NCBI RefSeq assembly: GCF_000003815.2
Contig: NW_023365809.1
Span: 1 to 48,748 of the forward strand
Reading direction: 5' to 3'
Length of the DNA: 48,748 bases
Source: Branchiostoma floridae
Taxonomy: Eukaryota > Chordata > Leptocardii > Amphioxiformes > Branchiostomatidae
Shown: positions 38,668-48,748 of the stretch, piece after piece
Numbering within the stretch: the stretch's first letter is position 1
Layout of the letters: each line of letters begins with the position of its first letter
Notes under the pieces: model-generated
What the model was told of the DNA's origin: nothing
What the model saw: the letters and a program-made list of their open reading frames with translations, nothing else
Databases searched by the model: none
Program-made: the position numbers and the translations under genes

Positions 38668-41600
38668 TCAGTTGCGGTCGGTGAGTTTGAGGTCCACTGA
38701 TTTGTCAGGGATCAGGACCAGTCTGATCCTGCCAACAAGTTCTTCATCTTTCTTCTGCTCCAGCACAAAATTCTGGCAAATCTGGAATTTTAAAAAAATG
38801 TGAGGGAATGAGGAAAGTACAATGTAACAGCAACAGTACTATATCATCAATTTGAACATTGAATCTGTTCTGTATAGGGACTACACTTGTATATACATAC
38901 ATATACATCATGTACTTGACTTATATATTTCAAACCTATTCATAGTACTTGTAAAACTTGTGACATTATAAAAGTTCAACATCAGAGACTCAGTGTCCAT
39001 CCAGAATACCAATACCATGTATTATGCAGTAACATCTATATTGTCAATTATATTGTAAATTTTAGCAAAGAAAGGGTGCAGTATTCACTATGAATACAAA
39101 GTTGGAATTTTGTACATTCAAATTTTATCAAAAACATACAGACTGGTTATAAACAGCTGTGATAGTACTCAAAACAGCCCTTTTCTATGGCCAAAGCTCT
39201 TGACATCTATTATCACATGGCCAGGAACAGCGGTGGTTTCATTTGGCTGTTATAGCAAAGGACCAGGCGTTATGACTCCATATAGACGTCGGGGCAGGTC
39301 ATTAACCCTTAATTATATGTCTTGACCACTCTCCCGAGGTGTAACCAAAAATTTGAATTGCACAAGGAATCATTTCTGGCAACAGTGACAGAATTTCAAA
39401 CTGAGACTACTACTATACTAGGCTTTGCTCCTGTCACTCACACACTCACTGGGTGAGTTTGTGACTTTGCCCCTGATGAGGTGTTGCCAAAAAATACCAA
39501 CCCTTATGAGGACCAGGTGCATCTCTGTCTCGGCAATACGGCGGCCTGTGGAAAAAAGTATATTTCATTAGAAAACGGAATATTGCAGCAACTCAGATAT
39601 ATTTATGCTAATACTACACAAAATGGCTGAACACAATTCAATGTCACTAGACTTTTTTTTCTAAATCAGGTTTGTAGGGCCTGATGTTACCATCATGAAG
39701 ATAGCAGCATCTCTTCTCCGTAAGTCAGAAACATCAAGCTTATAGGCAAGCTTGACTTCACTGACTCAATAGGGCGAAGCAGGGGTTACGAGGCTGCTCG
39801 GGAAATTCCCTTCCCCATTTTTGTTCATCAGATAAATATAATGCCTTAAAATTCAGCTGTTGGCTACACAGAGACCCTTCTTTGACATAAAGTGATTATG
39901 GTGTAGGTCTAGGAGTTTTTAAGGATGAAACTGGATATGTAGCAGGATTGCGAACATTTTGATGGATTACTTAGCTACTATCATGATATAAAAAAATCTG
40001 GAATAAAAAAAAATGCACTGACTAGGGTGCGTCATCCGCTACTTATCAGAGACACACAAAAGGATACATTTTACCCACCAACACAGCCTCGTGCCCCAAA
40101 GCCGAAGGGAAGCCAGGAGAAGGCTTTGACACTCTCTCGGTTCTCTCGGTACCATCTCTCAGGGCGAAACTCTTCCGGATTGTCATAGCTCTTCGGATCC
40201 CTTCCCATCACATATGGACAAACCTGCAGGGAATTGCACAATATCAAACAAAAATTGTCAATTTAACACAACAATATTGTGCCATTTTCTTGGAAAATAT
40301 CTATCTAGTTCCTGTTTAAATAAAGGTGATTGATTGATTGATTGATTGATTGCATGAGTACAGTAGTAATGTTTTACAGTAGACTTGGTCTCAAAAATAT
40401 GTATTGAGTACTAAGAAACAACATTAAGTTGTACCACAAGGCTGCATTCTGGGCCCTTTTTTATTCTTGTTTATATGAACCATCTAAAAAAAGCCTCCTT
40501 AAATTCTATGTTTATATTCTACATGTATATACGTACATACATACATACATACATACATACATGTACTTGTGCTCAAATGTTGATTGAGGCACATCTTACC
40601 ACTAGATTTGTTCCAGCGGGAATTTTATACCCGTGCACCACAGCGTCATGGTTCAGGACTCGACTGAAGATATAGGCCACTGGGTACAATCTGCAGGGTG
40701 GGGGATGATGGGAGGTGGTGGTATTAGGAAACAAAGAAATAAAAAGTTAAGTATCCAAAATCCTTTAAGAGCACATAGGGGCAGTGGGTTGTTATCCATT
40801 GTGTCCAAGGAATGCTATTAGAAGTTGGAGACTATTCATCGATATCCACTTTCACCTGACATCAAATGAAATCCGGTAATCATTTACGTTTGTCACTTGC
40901 TTTATAATATATAACCTGGAATCCAATCTCCTTGTGTAGGCTCTCTATGGGGCCAGTGCAGCTCTCAGCCGCCGGGGTAATCGTTCACACCCGGTAGGAT
41001 TTTCACGCAGTTAGACTTTGCCCAGTGGGAGTTAATTGCTGGCCACCAAGGAAAAAGCCGACTGCATGAAAATCCTACTGGGTGTTGATGATTAACCCGG
41101 TGGGAGAGAGCTGCATTAGAGTTCCATTCAAAGGACACAACATCTAACCAGAAATGCCAGGAATGGGACCTCATATTTCTGGACCAATACCCCTCGATCT
41201 CATGCCTGCTTGAAAAGCAAGTCAACCATTAACGCATTTTTATCAAACAAGTACTTCTGAACTAAATGTATGTGATGATTTTGTTTCTTTGTTCTTGATT
41301 CCTGGTAAAAATCCATTAAAGCATATAACACTAGTTTTGTACAGAACAAGCTGCGCAAGACCGGATTGTAAGGATTGATCCACTCACACAGGAAAATACC
41401 CTAAGGGTTCTCGTTTTGTAAATTGTTTAGATAGTGTTACAGTGATGTAATCAAGGTGTTGTGACTCTCTGGTGTTTGAGAGGAACCACATATCTTGTGC
41501 ACATTCATCAATTCATGAACCCATCACACGTAATTAGAGTATGTGTGGTATTAGTAGGTGTCTATCCCAATGGGAGTAAACCAATCATGAATCTGCCTAG

Positions 41601-44600
41601 ATACCTACACTGCATAAACAGCTGGTAGTACTCTTCAGTACAGACCTGGTGTGTTACCGTATGTGGTGATTTACTGGATGCCCAATACATTTTACATTAC
41701 TCAATTCATCTATTTTCGTAGGAACTTAATTTCATAGGAGTGCAGTGCTCAAAATACCACTTGCCCACTTAAAGATGCAACCACATTTTGCTTGGCGCAA
41801 CTTATGTTGAACCCAGGTTGTATGCTGCGCAACCTGAAATTTTGCAGTTTGAACACTGCTTCCCCCCCCACACACACACACACCTACATGCATGAGATTT
41901 TGTATTTATTTTTTGGATAACATAAAACATATTACATAGTTACATACAACTGGAAGAAAAGATAATGGATAAGTAGCTGATTTGAAGAAAGTAACAACTT
42001 GAAAGTGGGGCAACCTGAAATTTTGATGTCGCAACCTGGCTTTTGACTCAGGTTGCCACTTGGACAACCTGGCTGAAAAAAGTATTTTGGGCACTGGAGT
42101 GGGAAGGTGGCTGTCAGGGTTGAAACAATTCTGTAGCACAGTATTAAATGCATTGGGAAAACATATTCACAGAGTCATAATTTCAGGGTCCACAGTACTA
42201 ACCGTAGAATTTCCTTGATTACGCCCCTAAGGTAGGGCATCTTCTGCACCTGCTCCTGTGTGACGGGTGCTTGACGATCAGGCGCAACCCTCATCACCTC
42301 ATCATGCAGTTTCTCCTGGATGTCAGGGTGCCTTGCCAAGGTGTGCATGGTGAAAGCCATGGTGTTTGATGTCTGAAATATTTTATACAAACTGTAACAA
42401 AGCATAACTTTTGCTCTAAAACCTTCAAATTGTAAGATAAGATTCTGGATGACGTATGTCATAAGACATGTCCAAACATATGACATACAGGCATAAAGTA
42501 TATTTGCGAGATTTGCCATGTCAGGTTTTGGGTGTCAAAGTCTATTGGAGACACACTGACAGGAAGTTAGGTTAAAGGTCCAGAAAAGGTTCTTATTTCC
42601 TGTTTTCAATTTCGTACTATAAGGATGCCAGTTGCCTCATGGGTGTCAATGGGAAAATGTATACCAGACAGAATTAGCAAAAAGAAACAAAATTCACAAT
42701 TATTTGGAATAAAACAAGAAATTCACAAAAATAATAAACTACAGTTTGGCAACCTCATACATGTACCTCCCTGAAATATTTAGACCTTTTGTAGATTTGT
42801 AGATTTTAGAGCTTTGAAAAAATGTATACAAGACTGAATTAGCAAAAAGAAACAAAATTCACAATCATTAGGAAGAAAACGAGAAATTTAAAAAAGTGAA
42901 CTAGAATTCAGTGACCTCATACCTCCATGAAATATGTAGAGCTTCAGTAGATTTTAGAGCTTTTGTAGTTTTTTTTTCTAGGGTAGGTAGGGAAACATGG
43001 AACACAACATTATTTTTCCCAGGCCTTAATTAGAAACGTAATGTGACTTACTGTATCAACAGCGCCCCCTAGCACATCAACAATGTTTGCCAGCACCTCT
43101 TCAGGGCGGAGCTTCACTGACAGCAGGTAGGAGACCAGGTCTGAGATTTCTTCATCTTCTTCATTCTCCTTCTTCAGCTCTCTTTCCATAATTTCCTCAA
43201 TCAGTTGCTTGGCTTAAGAAGAAAATTTCAAAAGGCTATCGTTAGTTTGTTGTAAGTAAGCAAGTAAAGCATTGTTAGTTTAAGAAACAAATCTATACCA
43301 TTTATTTCATATCAAAATCAAACAATAGCATAGCCTAGTATTTAAACCTATTATAACTCAAAGTCTCTTCTGTCCTCTCCACAAATACTATTTCAGGAGA
43401 AGACAGAAGGGACTCGGGAGCTATAATTAGGTTTTGATACCAGGCTAGAAGACTTCCCCCCTTCACCCATATGTAAGCCCCCCTCACACCTCCACACACA
43501 AACACACCTATGCAAACATAATATACAGTTATGCACACACATACACACACACACATATACACACACATATATACACACACACATAGTTTGTTATGTGTAA
43601 GGTTCTTTTAACTGTAAATGCATTTAATTTCGCAGGCATTTACTTTCGCGGTAGTGGAAAAATGGAGTGTTCGCGGTGGTTTTAAGTTCGCGGTAGAGCC
43701 ATTGAATGCAGTCTCATACTATAATGGAAAAATGTTCGCGGCGGTTTTAAGTTCGCGGTAAGGTGGCTACCGCAAAACCCGCCAACATAAAAACACTGCG
43801 AACATTTTTGCATTTACAGTACCTGGCAGAATTATCTGAGAGTTGGAGAATTATACATACTGACTCTGAAGCTGGTTTGCCACCCTTCCAGATGCTCTTT
43901 CCAAGCGTTGGTGTTCAGTGCTTTGTGAACTTTTGGAGGAATGGTCATCATGGTGTTGGTTGTGTCAAGAATGGCCATCGAGCACGAGATGAAGTCCTTT
44001 GCTAGCTGGGGAGGATCTTCGCTCAGGAGACCAAGGTGCTGATTAAACATGGCCGTACAGCCCGCTAGACAGGAGAAAAAATCAAGGCAAAGGTCATTTT
44101 CCTCTTCAAGTTTTTTTCTAAATCAAGAAACAAAATTGATTTGGCCAACGATTAATGGTATATGACCAAAAATGCCTAATCCTACTGTGAAATCAGCAGT
44201 GAAACTTAGTGTACTCAGCAATTTTATGAAGCACAGTGCAATTCTACCTTGACAAATACAGTGCAATGTTATTCACATAAACTTTTGCATTTTACAGGTA
44301 CAGTCAAACCTGTCTATAGCGGCCACTCAAGGGACTGGAGAAATATGGCCACTATAGACAGGTGGCCACTATAGAGAAAATGCTGATCAATTGACCATGA
44401 GCAAGATACACATGATTTCAGTTCCTTCTAATCTTTCTCACCAAGTAACATTGTCTCGATCGGTAAATTCACCAACATTTAAGACTTGCACTTTAAAGCT
44501 CAAGGCATGCATACCTTCTGCAACCGCCAAAATGACCCTGTCAGGAACTCCAAATCCTCGCAAACTACAATTTCAAACACGGTGCAGGGTGACATAAGGC

Positions 44601-46873
44601 TGCAGTATGGTTGCAATAGGCAGTGTTTCTGTATCAAGGGGACCTGAAATCGTGTGGCTGTTGCTGCGTTGGACAGGTGGCCGCTAAGCCTATTTCTTAA
44701 TCATTACGAATCCAAGGGACCGACAAAAAGTGGCCACTATGGCCAGGTGGTCGCTATGCAAAGGTGGCTGCTAATACAGGTTTGACTGTATACATGAAGT
44801 AATTTGACAGGATTATAATAAGTAATTGCAACTTTATCGTTTGTAATTTTAGCCGTTTTCTCATAATGTCCATGAATAGATTTGCAAACTATACCAAATA
44901 TTGTTGCAAAATAAACATTGTCTTGCTTCAAGTACCAGAGTTACCAACCTAGGATTGATGTGTTCAAAAATTCGTACTTTCCCAGAACTATCGTAGAGTG
45001 GAATTTGTTATCACCTGAAGCACAGTAGGGGCATCTTCTCTGGAGTTTAAAAGAACGCTTGCATGTGCAAACGTTAGGTGTGACAGATCATTCAGAGTAA
45101 TATAACAAAGCTAGTGTGTTAGTTACGCCATTATACCGGCTATATAGATACAGATGCACTGTATTTGATACTTACATTCCATGGCCCAGCGGAAAAGATG
45201 TGCCTGTAAGTCCGTCACCATCCCCCCCTGGTCTCTCTTCCTCCGTAGATAAGACATGAAGTTAGAGGCAGCTTCATCCATCATGGGGGTGAAGGCTGCC
45301 GCCTGCTGGGGTCGGAGCAGCTTCTTGTTCATCACAGTCCTGTACTGCTGCCATTTTTCATCATTCCTACATAAAGGTACAGAAAATTCAGGTCCAGGTC
45401 AAGTTTAGGTCTAGAGGATCAGGTCCAGGTCTGGACCTGAACCTGGACCTGATTCAGTATGTGAAAACTTGAGAATGAACGATACTCAAAAAACAATTGT
45501 CTATTTCACTACAAAGAAATCTATTTTGTGGAGTATTTGACTCCTACTGGCGTTTCAGTCCTTACAGGCTAACTGCCTTTGTACAATTGACTTGGTAGAA
45601 ATAATTATAGACTCTACTCTACTTGTTATTTTCCTCAAAGTTCAAACCAGTAAGCACCAAAATGTGTGAATGCCTGATCATATAATCTGTTTATTTTCCA
45701 ATAGGTCCAACATCCTGTCCACTGATATTTCAGCTTCAGTTTTTCTGGACCGGTCCAATACCTGAATAAGAAAAAAAAACAGTTTTGTACACCCCCATCC
45801 CCCCATTCCTACAGTATAAAACAATTTTTGACTCTGTAAAATAGTTTCTTCAGGTTGGTAGATTGATTGAACAAAGTCTTCTTCATTACACAACCTTCTT
45901 TAATTATCAGCAGGCATTTCAACGACCATCTGTCGCCTTCTTTAGTACAAAATGAAACAGATACTATCGGAATCAGATTTTTCACAAAGTAAATATCAAG
46001 GAAATCTGATATCCAGTATTCAAGTTCAATTCAGATCACGAAACATGAATGTTTTTCTAATGTATCTTGTCATGAGCGATTGAACTTACTCAAGGAGGAC
46101 ACCCAACTTGTGGCCCATGATTTCCCTGGCCAGGTAAAAGCTGTCAACGGAATGTCTCCGGGGGTAGCGGCCCTCCGCTCGCAGCACAGCTGCAACATCC
46201 TCAGGATCGAACATACAAACTATCTCCTGAGGCCCGATGATCTCCTTGTAGATGGAACCGTATTGCCGCCAACGATTCTGTGTGATCAAAAATATTTCAG
46301 AAAGTTGGGCAATGCTGAACAGACATATTTTATGCAAAGCAGGGTATTGTTTGCATAATTGATGAGAAAAAATTGTTTTCTGTGCAAGAAGATGACTTTC
46401 ATTCTTGGGACAGAAGTTTTTTCAGAAGGAGATGATCATTAATGGACATAAATCATGCAGATGAGGGCCTTTTTTGCATAATTTATGAGAATTCGTTTAC
46501 ATATTAAGAATCTAATTAATATCATTAAGATGAGTGTGAGGTCAATATGCTTGATTTATGCAAAATAGGCCATATATAGAATACCTGGTTGGCGATGGTA
46601 TGAGATCGTGGAACTCTAGTTTACCTGCATATGAAGATGAAACTTGTCCATCCAGCCGCCCATCGCAGCATGCAGAGCTGTCCCCACCAAGGGTAGGCCT
46701 TTCGGGCCCGGGATAGCCTCGAAAGGCTTGGCTGTGGCCCCTTCCTGTCCTTCATCGTGTGCCACCTGTCCGGAGGCAGTAGACTTCCATCGAGAGGAGA
46801 GCAGACCGAGGCTAGGTTGTCCAGATACAGAGTAGACTGGGGACGACACACACTTGGCCAGCCGGAGTGACAT
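38668..46873 (-). CDS. Mitochondrial-clan cytochrome P450, complete, 10 exons
   Basis: Exons: 46625-46873, 46090-46277, 45176-45366, 43861-44064, 43052-43212, 42203-42372, 40600-40690, 40079-40223, 39502-39545, 38668-38781; total 1557 nt, 518 aa, all boundaries GT/AG and phase consistent. The N-terminus MSLRLAKCVSSPVYSVSG is a likely mitochondrial presequence, followed by the mitochondrial-P450 start FEAIPGPKGLPLVGTAL. Helix I reads LGGAVDTTSNT, helix K KEILR (ExxR), then RPERW and the haem loop PFGFGARGCVGRR with the cysteine ligand. Family knowledge: a matrix-side inner-membrane monooxygenase fed by ferredoxin, typically acting on sterols, steroids or vitamin D. Relationship to CYP27, CYP24 or CYP11 types was not settled, so no symbol is given. 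A minus-strand ATTAAA at 38471-38476 could serve polyadenylation. Confidence 0.92.
40326..40562. repeat. Two short microsatellites (TGAT and ACAT)
   Basis: TGAT units at about 40330-40353 and ACAT units at about 40530-40562, in the intron between P450 exons 7 and 8 (exon 7 begins at 40600). Confidence 0.85.
40958..41117. mobile_element. Palindromic MITE with about 55-bp TIRs
   Basis: CCGGTAGGATTTTCACGCAGT on the left pairs with ACTGCATGAAAATCCTACTGG on the right; outer TGCAGCTCTC and GAGAGCTGCA also pair. P450 intron 6. Confidence 0.8.
43495..43586. repeat. CA-rich microsatellite
   Basis: Interrupted CA runs with CACATATA units. P450 intron 4. Confidence 0.85.
43608..43822. mobile_element. 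MITE with TIR ACTGTAAATGCA
   Basis: Ends ACTGTAAATGCATTTAATTT and TTTTTGCATTTACAGT are inverted; interior repeats TTCGCGGT. It ends about 40 bp from P450 exon 4. Confidence 0.8.
44298..44792. mobile_element. MITE with TIR TACAGTCAAACCTG and TA flanks
   Basis: TACAGTCAAACCTGTCTATA on the left and ATACAGGTTTGACTGTA on the right. Interior carries repeated GGCCACTATAGACAGGTGG blocks. A truncated copy is at about 3280-3370 with the shared CACTATAGAGAAAATGCTGAT. Confidence 0.85.
45369..45770. repeat. Interspersed repeat, uninterrupted copy, in P450 intron 2
   Basis: Same family as the split copy in intron 1 of the mosaic gene. It starts with overlapping AGGTCCAGGTC motifs and ends with TTTCTGGACCGGTCCAA. 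It begins 2-3 bases from the acceptor of P450 exon 3. Confidence 0.65.
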
Positions 46874-47903
46874 TTTGTTTACCTCTCCGAATTACCCTGG
46901 ATATTCTCCTAGCGTTAAACTTTAGCTACTCACCAGGTAAAATAGGTACTACTCGACTTCTCTTGTAGGACGACACGCTTTAATATTACCTTTTAAGGTA
47001 ATGATTTACTATCAAAATCGTAACTTTGTCCAGTTTCATTCCGAGAGAACGTCAACTTGACCTTTTGTGTTGAGCTACACGTCTAAATAACTCTGCGGAG
47101 AGCGTCCTTTGTTTCGGTGTCCGGTGTCCGATCTCCGCGGGGTTCAAACCTGAGGCAATGACACTATTTGAAACTTGATCAAACTTTGCGTTGATCAATG
47201 ATCAGGAGATTGCAAAACTATTCTCTAGATCTCGGTGACAAGAGTTAAGATCAGGCTTACAACTCCGAGCTTTTCGTAGGTCTTGTTTATAGCTTTTATC
47301 TTTCAGTTAAACCATATCCCTGTGATTATGAATATCACAACTGTTAACAGTTAATAGAATTTTTCACCAATCAGTGAGTGAGTGTTTTAAAGGAAAGCAC
47401 ACGTACCTCCAAATTTTCGATAGCATCGAAAGTTTGGAGGTACGTGTGCTTACCTTCAATAACAGTCACTGATTGGTGAAAAATTCTATCAACTGTTAAC
47501 ATACGTGACTAATGAATCTCTTCAACCACAACTGTCAACATGAACATATTCAGTTCATGTCACAGTTGGGTTCAAGCGCCACTAAACTGACCGGTCTAAC
47601 GGGTCCGGACCTTTTGGTGCATCACATCTTAGGCAATTTTGCATTCTATATCGGCAAAATGAATGCATGATTCAGTCTTTTTTTTTAAAAACACATACAA
47701 ACAGTAACGTTAACGTTATATCAAAATGTACGTGTCCACATACACCGACACGTTTGCGCCAAGGTCGACTGCATTGTTATCTCTGTATTGTTCAAACAGG
47801 TCTGACTGATTTGGGTGTTTTATGTGTCACCAGGCTTGACAGTCCAAAACGAGGTGCCGTCAGATTGACTTATCGTTCACATACAGGTCATAGACATAGA
47901 AAA
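46874..47903. promoter_or_regulatory. Shared 5' region between the divergent P450 and ASMT-like genes
   Basis: This 1030-bp interval separates two start codons on opposite strands, so both promoters and 5' UTRs should lie here. No clear TATA box was identified. It holds a long palindrome at 47343-47500. Shared regulation is inference only. Confidence 0.4.
47343..47500. repeat. Near-perfect palindrome (about 77-bp arms) between P450 and ASMT-like genes
   Basis: Left arm GTTAACAGTTAATAGAATTT ... GCACACGTACCTCCAAA, loop near 47419 (CGATAGCATCG), right arm TTTGGAGGTACGTGTGC ... AAATTCTATCAACTGTTAAC. A foldback element or hairpin-forming transcript. Confidence 0.9.
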
Positions 47904-47975
47904 ATGGCTGCCGCAGTTCAAGAAAACGGGGCTCGCCATATTCTTGAAATCGCCGAAGGCTTTATGAAGTCACAG
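47904..47975 (+). CDS. First coding exon of a probable ASMT-like O-methyltransferase (partial, runs off window)
   Basis: ATG in a good context (GAAAAATGG) opens 24 codons: MAAAVQENGARHILEIAEGF, MKSQ, then a consensus donor CAG|GTGAGT in phase 0. The pattern ILEIAEGFMKSQ resembles the dimerisation-domain start of acetylserotonin O-methyltransferase and relatives, where GFM-x-SQ precedes the next helix. The short length makes this tentative. No second exon is recognisable before the window end at 48748. It is divergent from the P450 gene. Confidence 0.5.
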
Positions 47976-48084
47976 GTGAGTACTGTGCGGGGTAATAGTA
48001 TGCTTAAACGTTAGTGCGTAATAAGGTGGCTTTCATACATTGTCATATATGAAACACATACGTCTACAAAAGCTTCGACTTCCG

Positions 48085-48345
48085 CACTGTTATTCCAGTG
48101 CTGAATCAATGGTCAAATCGGCCTCAGCACTGGGCGCGCAGTGCTGAAGAAAGTTCAGCACTGGTTTTACAGGTCTGAATGGCTCTGTTCCAGCGCTAAA
48201 GCTCGGTCTCACTAAATACCGAAAACAACCGAAAACAACCGAAAACAACTTGACATCTACCGAAAACAACTCGATAAATACCGAAAACAACTCGAAACCC
48301 TCTAAAACAAGCATGAAAAACTGATCAGAACTCGAAAACAGCCGA
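48085..48345. repeat. Local repeats: CAGTGCTGA motifs and ACCGAAAACAAC minisatellite
   Basis: CAGTGCTGA/TCAGCACTG units at 48093-48165 and five or more ACCGAAAACAAC units at 48218-48295. Downstream of the ASMT-like first exon, presumably intron 1. No exon seen here to the window end. Confidence 0.7.
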
Positions 48346-48748
48346 AAAATAACTCATAAACAACTAGTTATTTCTATTCTATTTTCATCTACTGGTTACT
48401 ATCCCTTGAATTATTTTCTCCATGGCCGAGGGGGAGAATGGGGGTGATTCTGAATGAAGGATGACTGAACTGAACTGAACTGAATGAAGGATTCTTCCAG
48501 CAAATGAGATGTAGCCTATGGAAACACCTTTCCATCACACACTGTTTTATGGTTTAGAGCAAAATCCTTATTTTGATCATTTAGTTCAATCCAGAATTAG
48601 GGGCCTCTGTGGTAATGCACGTTTGACTGTGACTTTATTTAGATCCACTTTTAGCTAACAATATTATGTTGCCAGCTATTCTTCCAGTGGTCCACATAAA
48701 ATACATCAATACACGCACAACATTACATACATACATAACATATCTATG

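Overview
This looks like a nuclear contig from an invertebrate chordate, most likely a lancelet (Branchiostoma). The evidence is vertebrate-style shuffled extracellular modules in one gene, intron-rich genes with GT/AG boundaries, a mitochondrial-clan P450, the first exon of an ASMT-like methyltransferase, and dense MITEs, non-LTR fragments and a 5S-rRNA-derived SINE. Species is inferred. Two exact 100-N blocks (4545-4644 and 12362-12461) are assembly gaps. No prokaryotic features, CRISPR array or virus were seen.

Layout. (1) Positions 1505-36924, minus strand: one very large mosaic gene. I assembled 36 exons by hand from domain homology, splice sites and intron phase. They join in one open frame of 6066 nt (about 2021 aa): signal peptide - CUB - Sushi - CUB - CUB - six tectonin-type repeats - thirteen LDLa modules - F5/8C (discoidin) - C-type lectin - short linker - CUB - C-type lectin with a QPD motif - stop. 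Of 35 introns, 30 are phase 1, including every intron between domains. No transmembrane segment was seen, so the product is probably secreted. The weakest joints are tectonin to LDLa (a stop lies 80 nt past the proposed donor, so a short form or two genes are possible), the start of LDLa-12, and the last exon, whose expected acceptor reads TG instead of AG. (2) 38668-46873, minus strand: a complete ten-exon mitochondrial-type cytochrome P450 of 518 aa. (3) 47904-47975, plus strand: the first coding exon of a gene that runs off the window and resembles ASMT-type O-methyltransferases. It is head-to-head with the P450, about 1.0 kb between start codons.

Introns and flanks hold MITEs with terminal inverted repeats, two LINE 3' ends (one with an intact 381-codon reading frame and a hexamer tail, one nested in an older repeat), SINE-like units, microsatellites, a 162-163 bp tandem repeat and long palindromes. 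One inverted segmental duplication (8.2-8.85 kb against 15.25-15.5 kb) preserves two empty sites for MITEs.

By inference, the mosaic protein combines several glycan or ligand-binding modules (two lectin folds, a tectonin propeller, F5/8C) with CUB, Sushi and LDLa modules, as would suit a soluble recognition molecule. The P450 would act in the mitochondrial matrix and has no obvious functional link to it.
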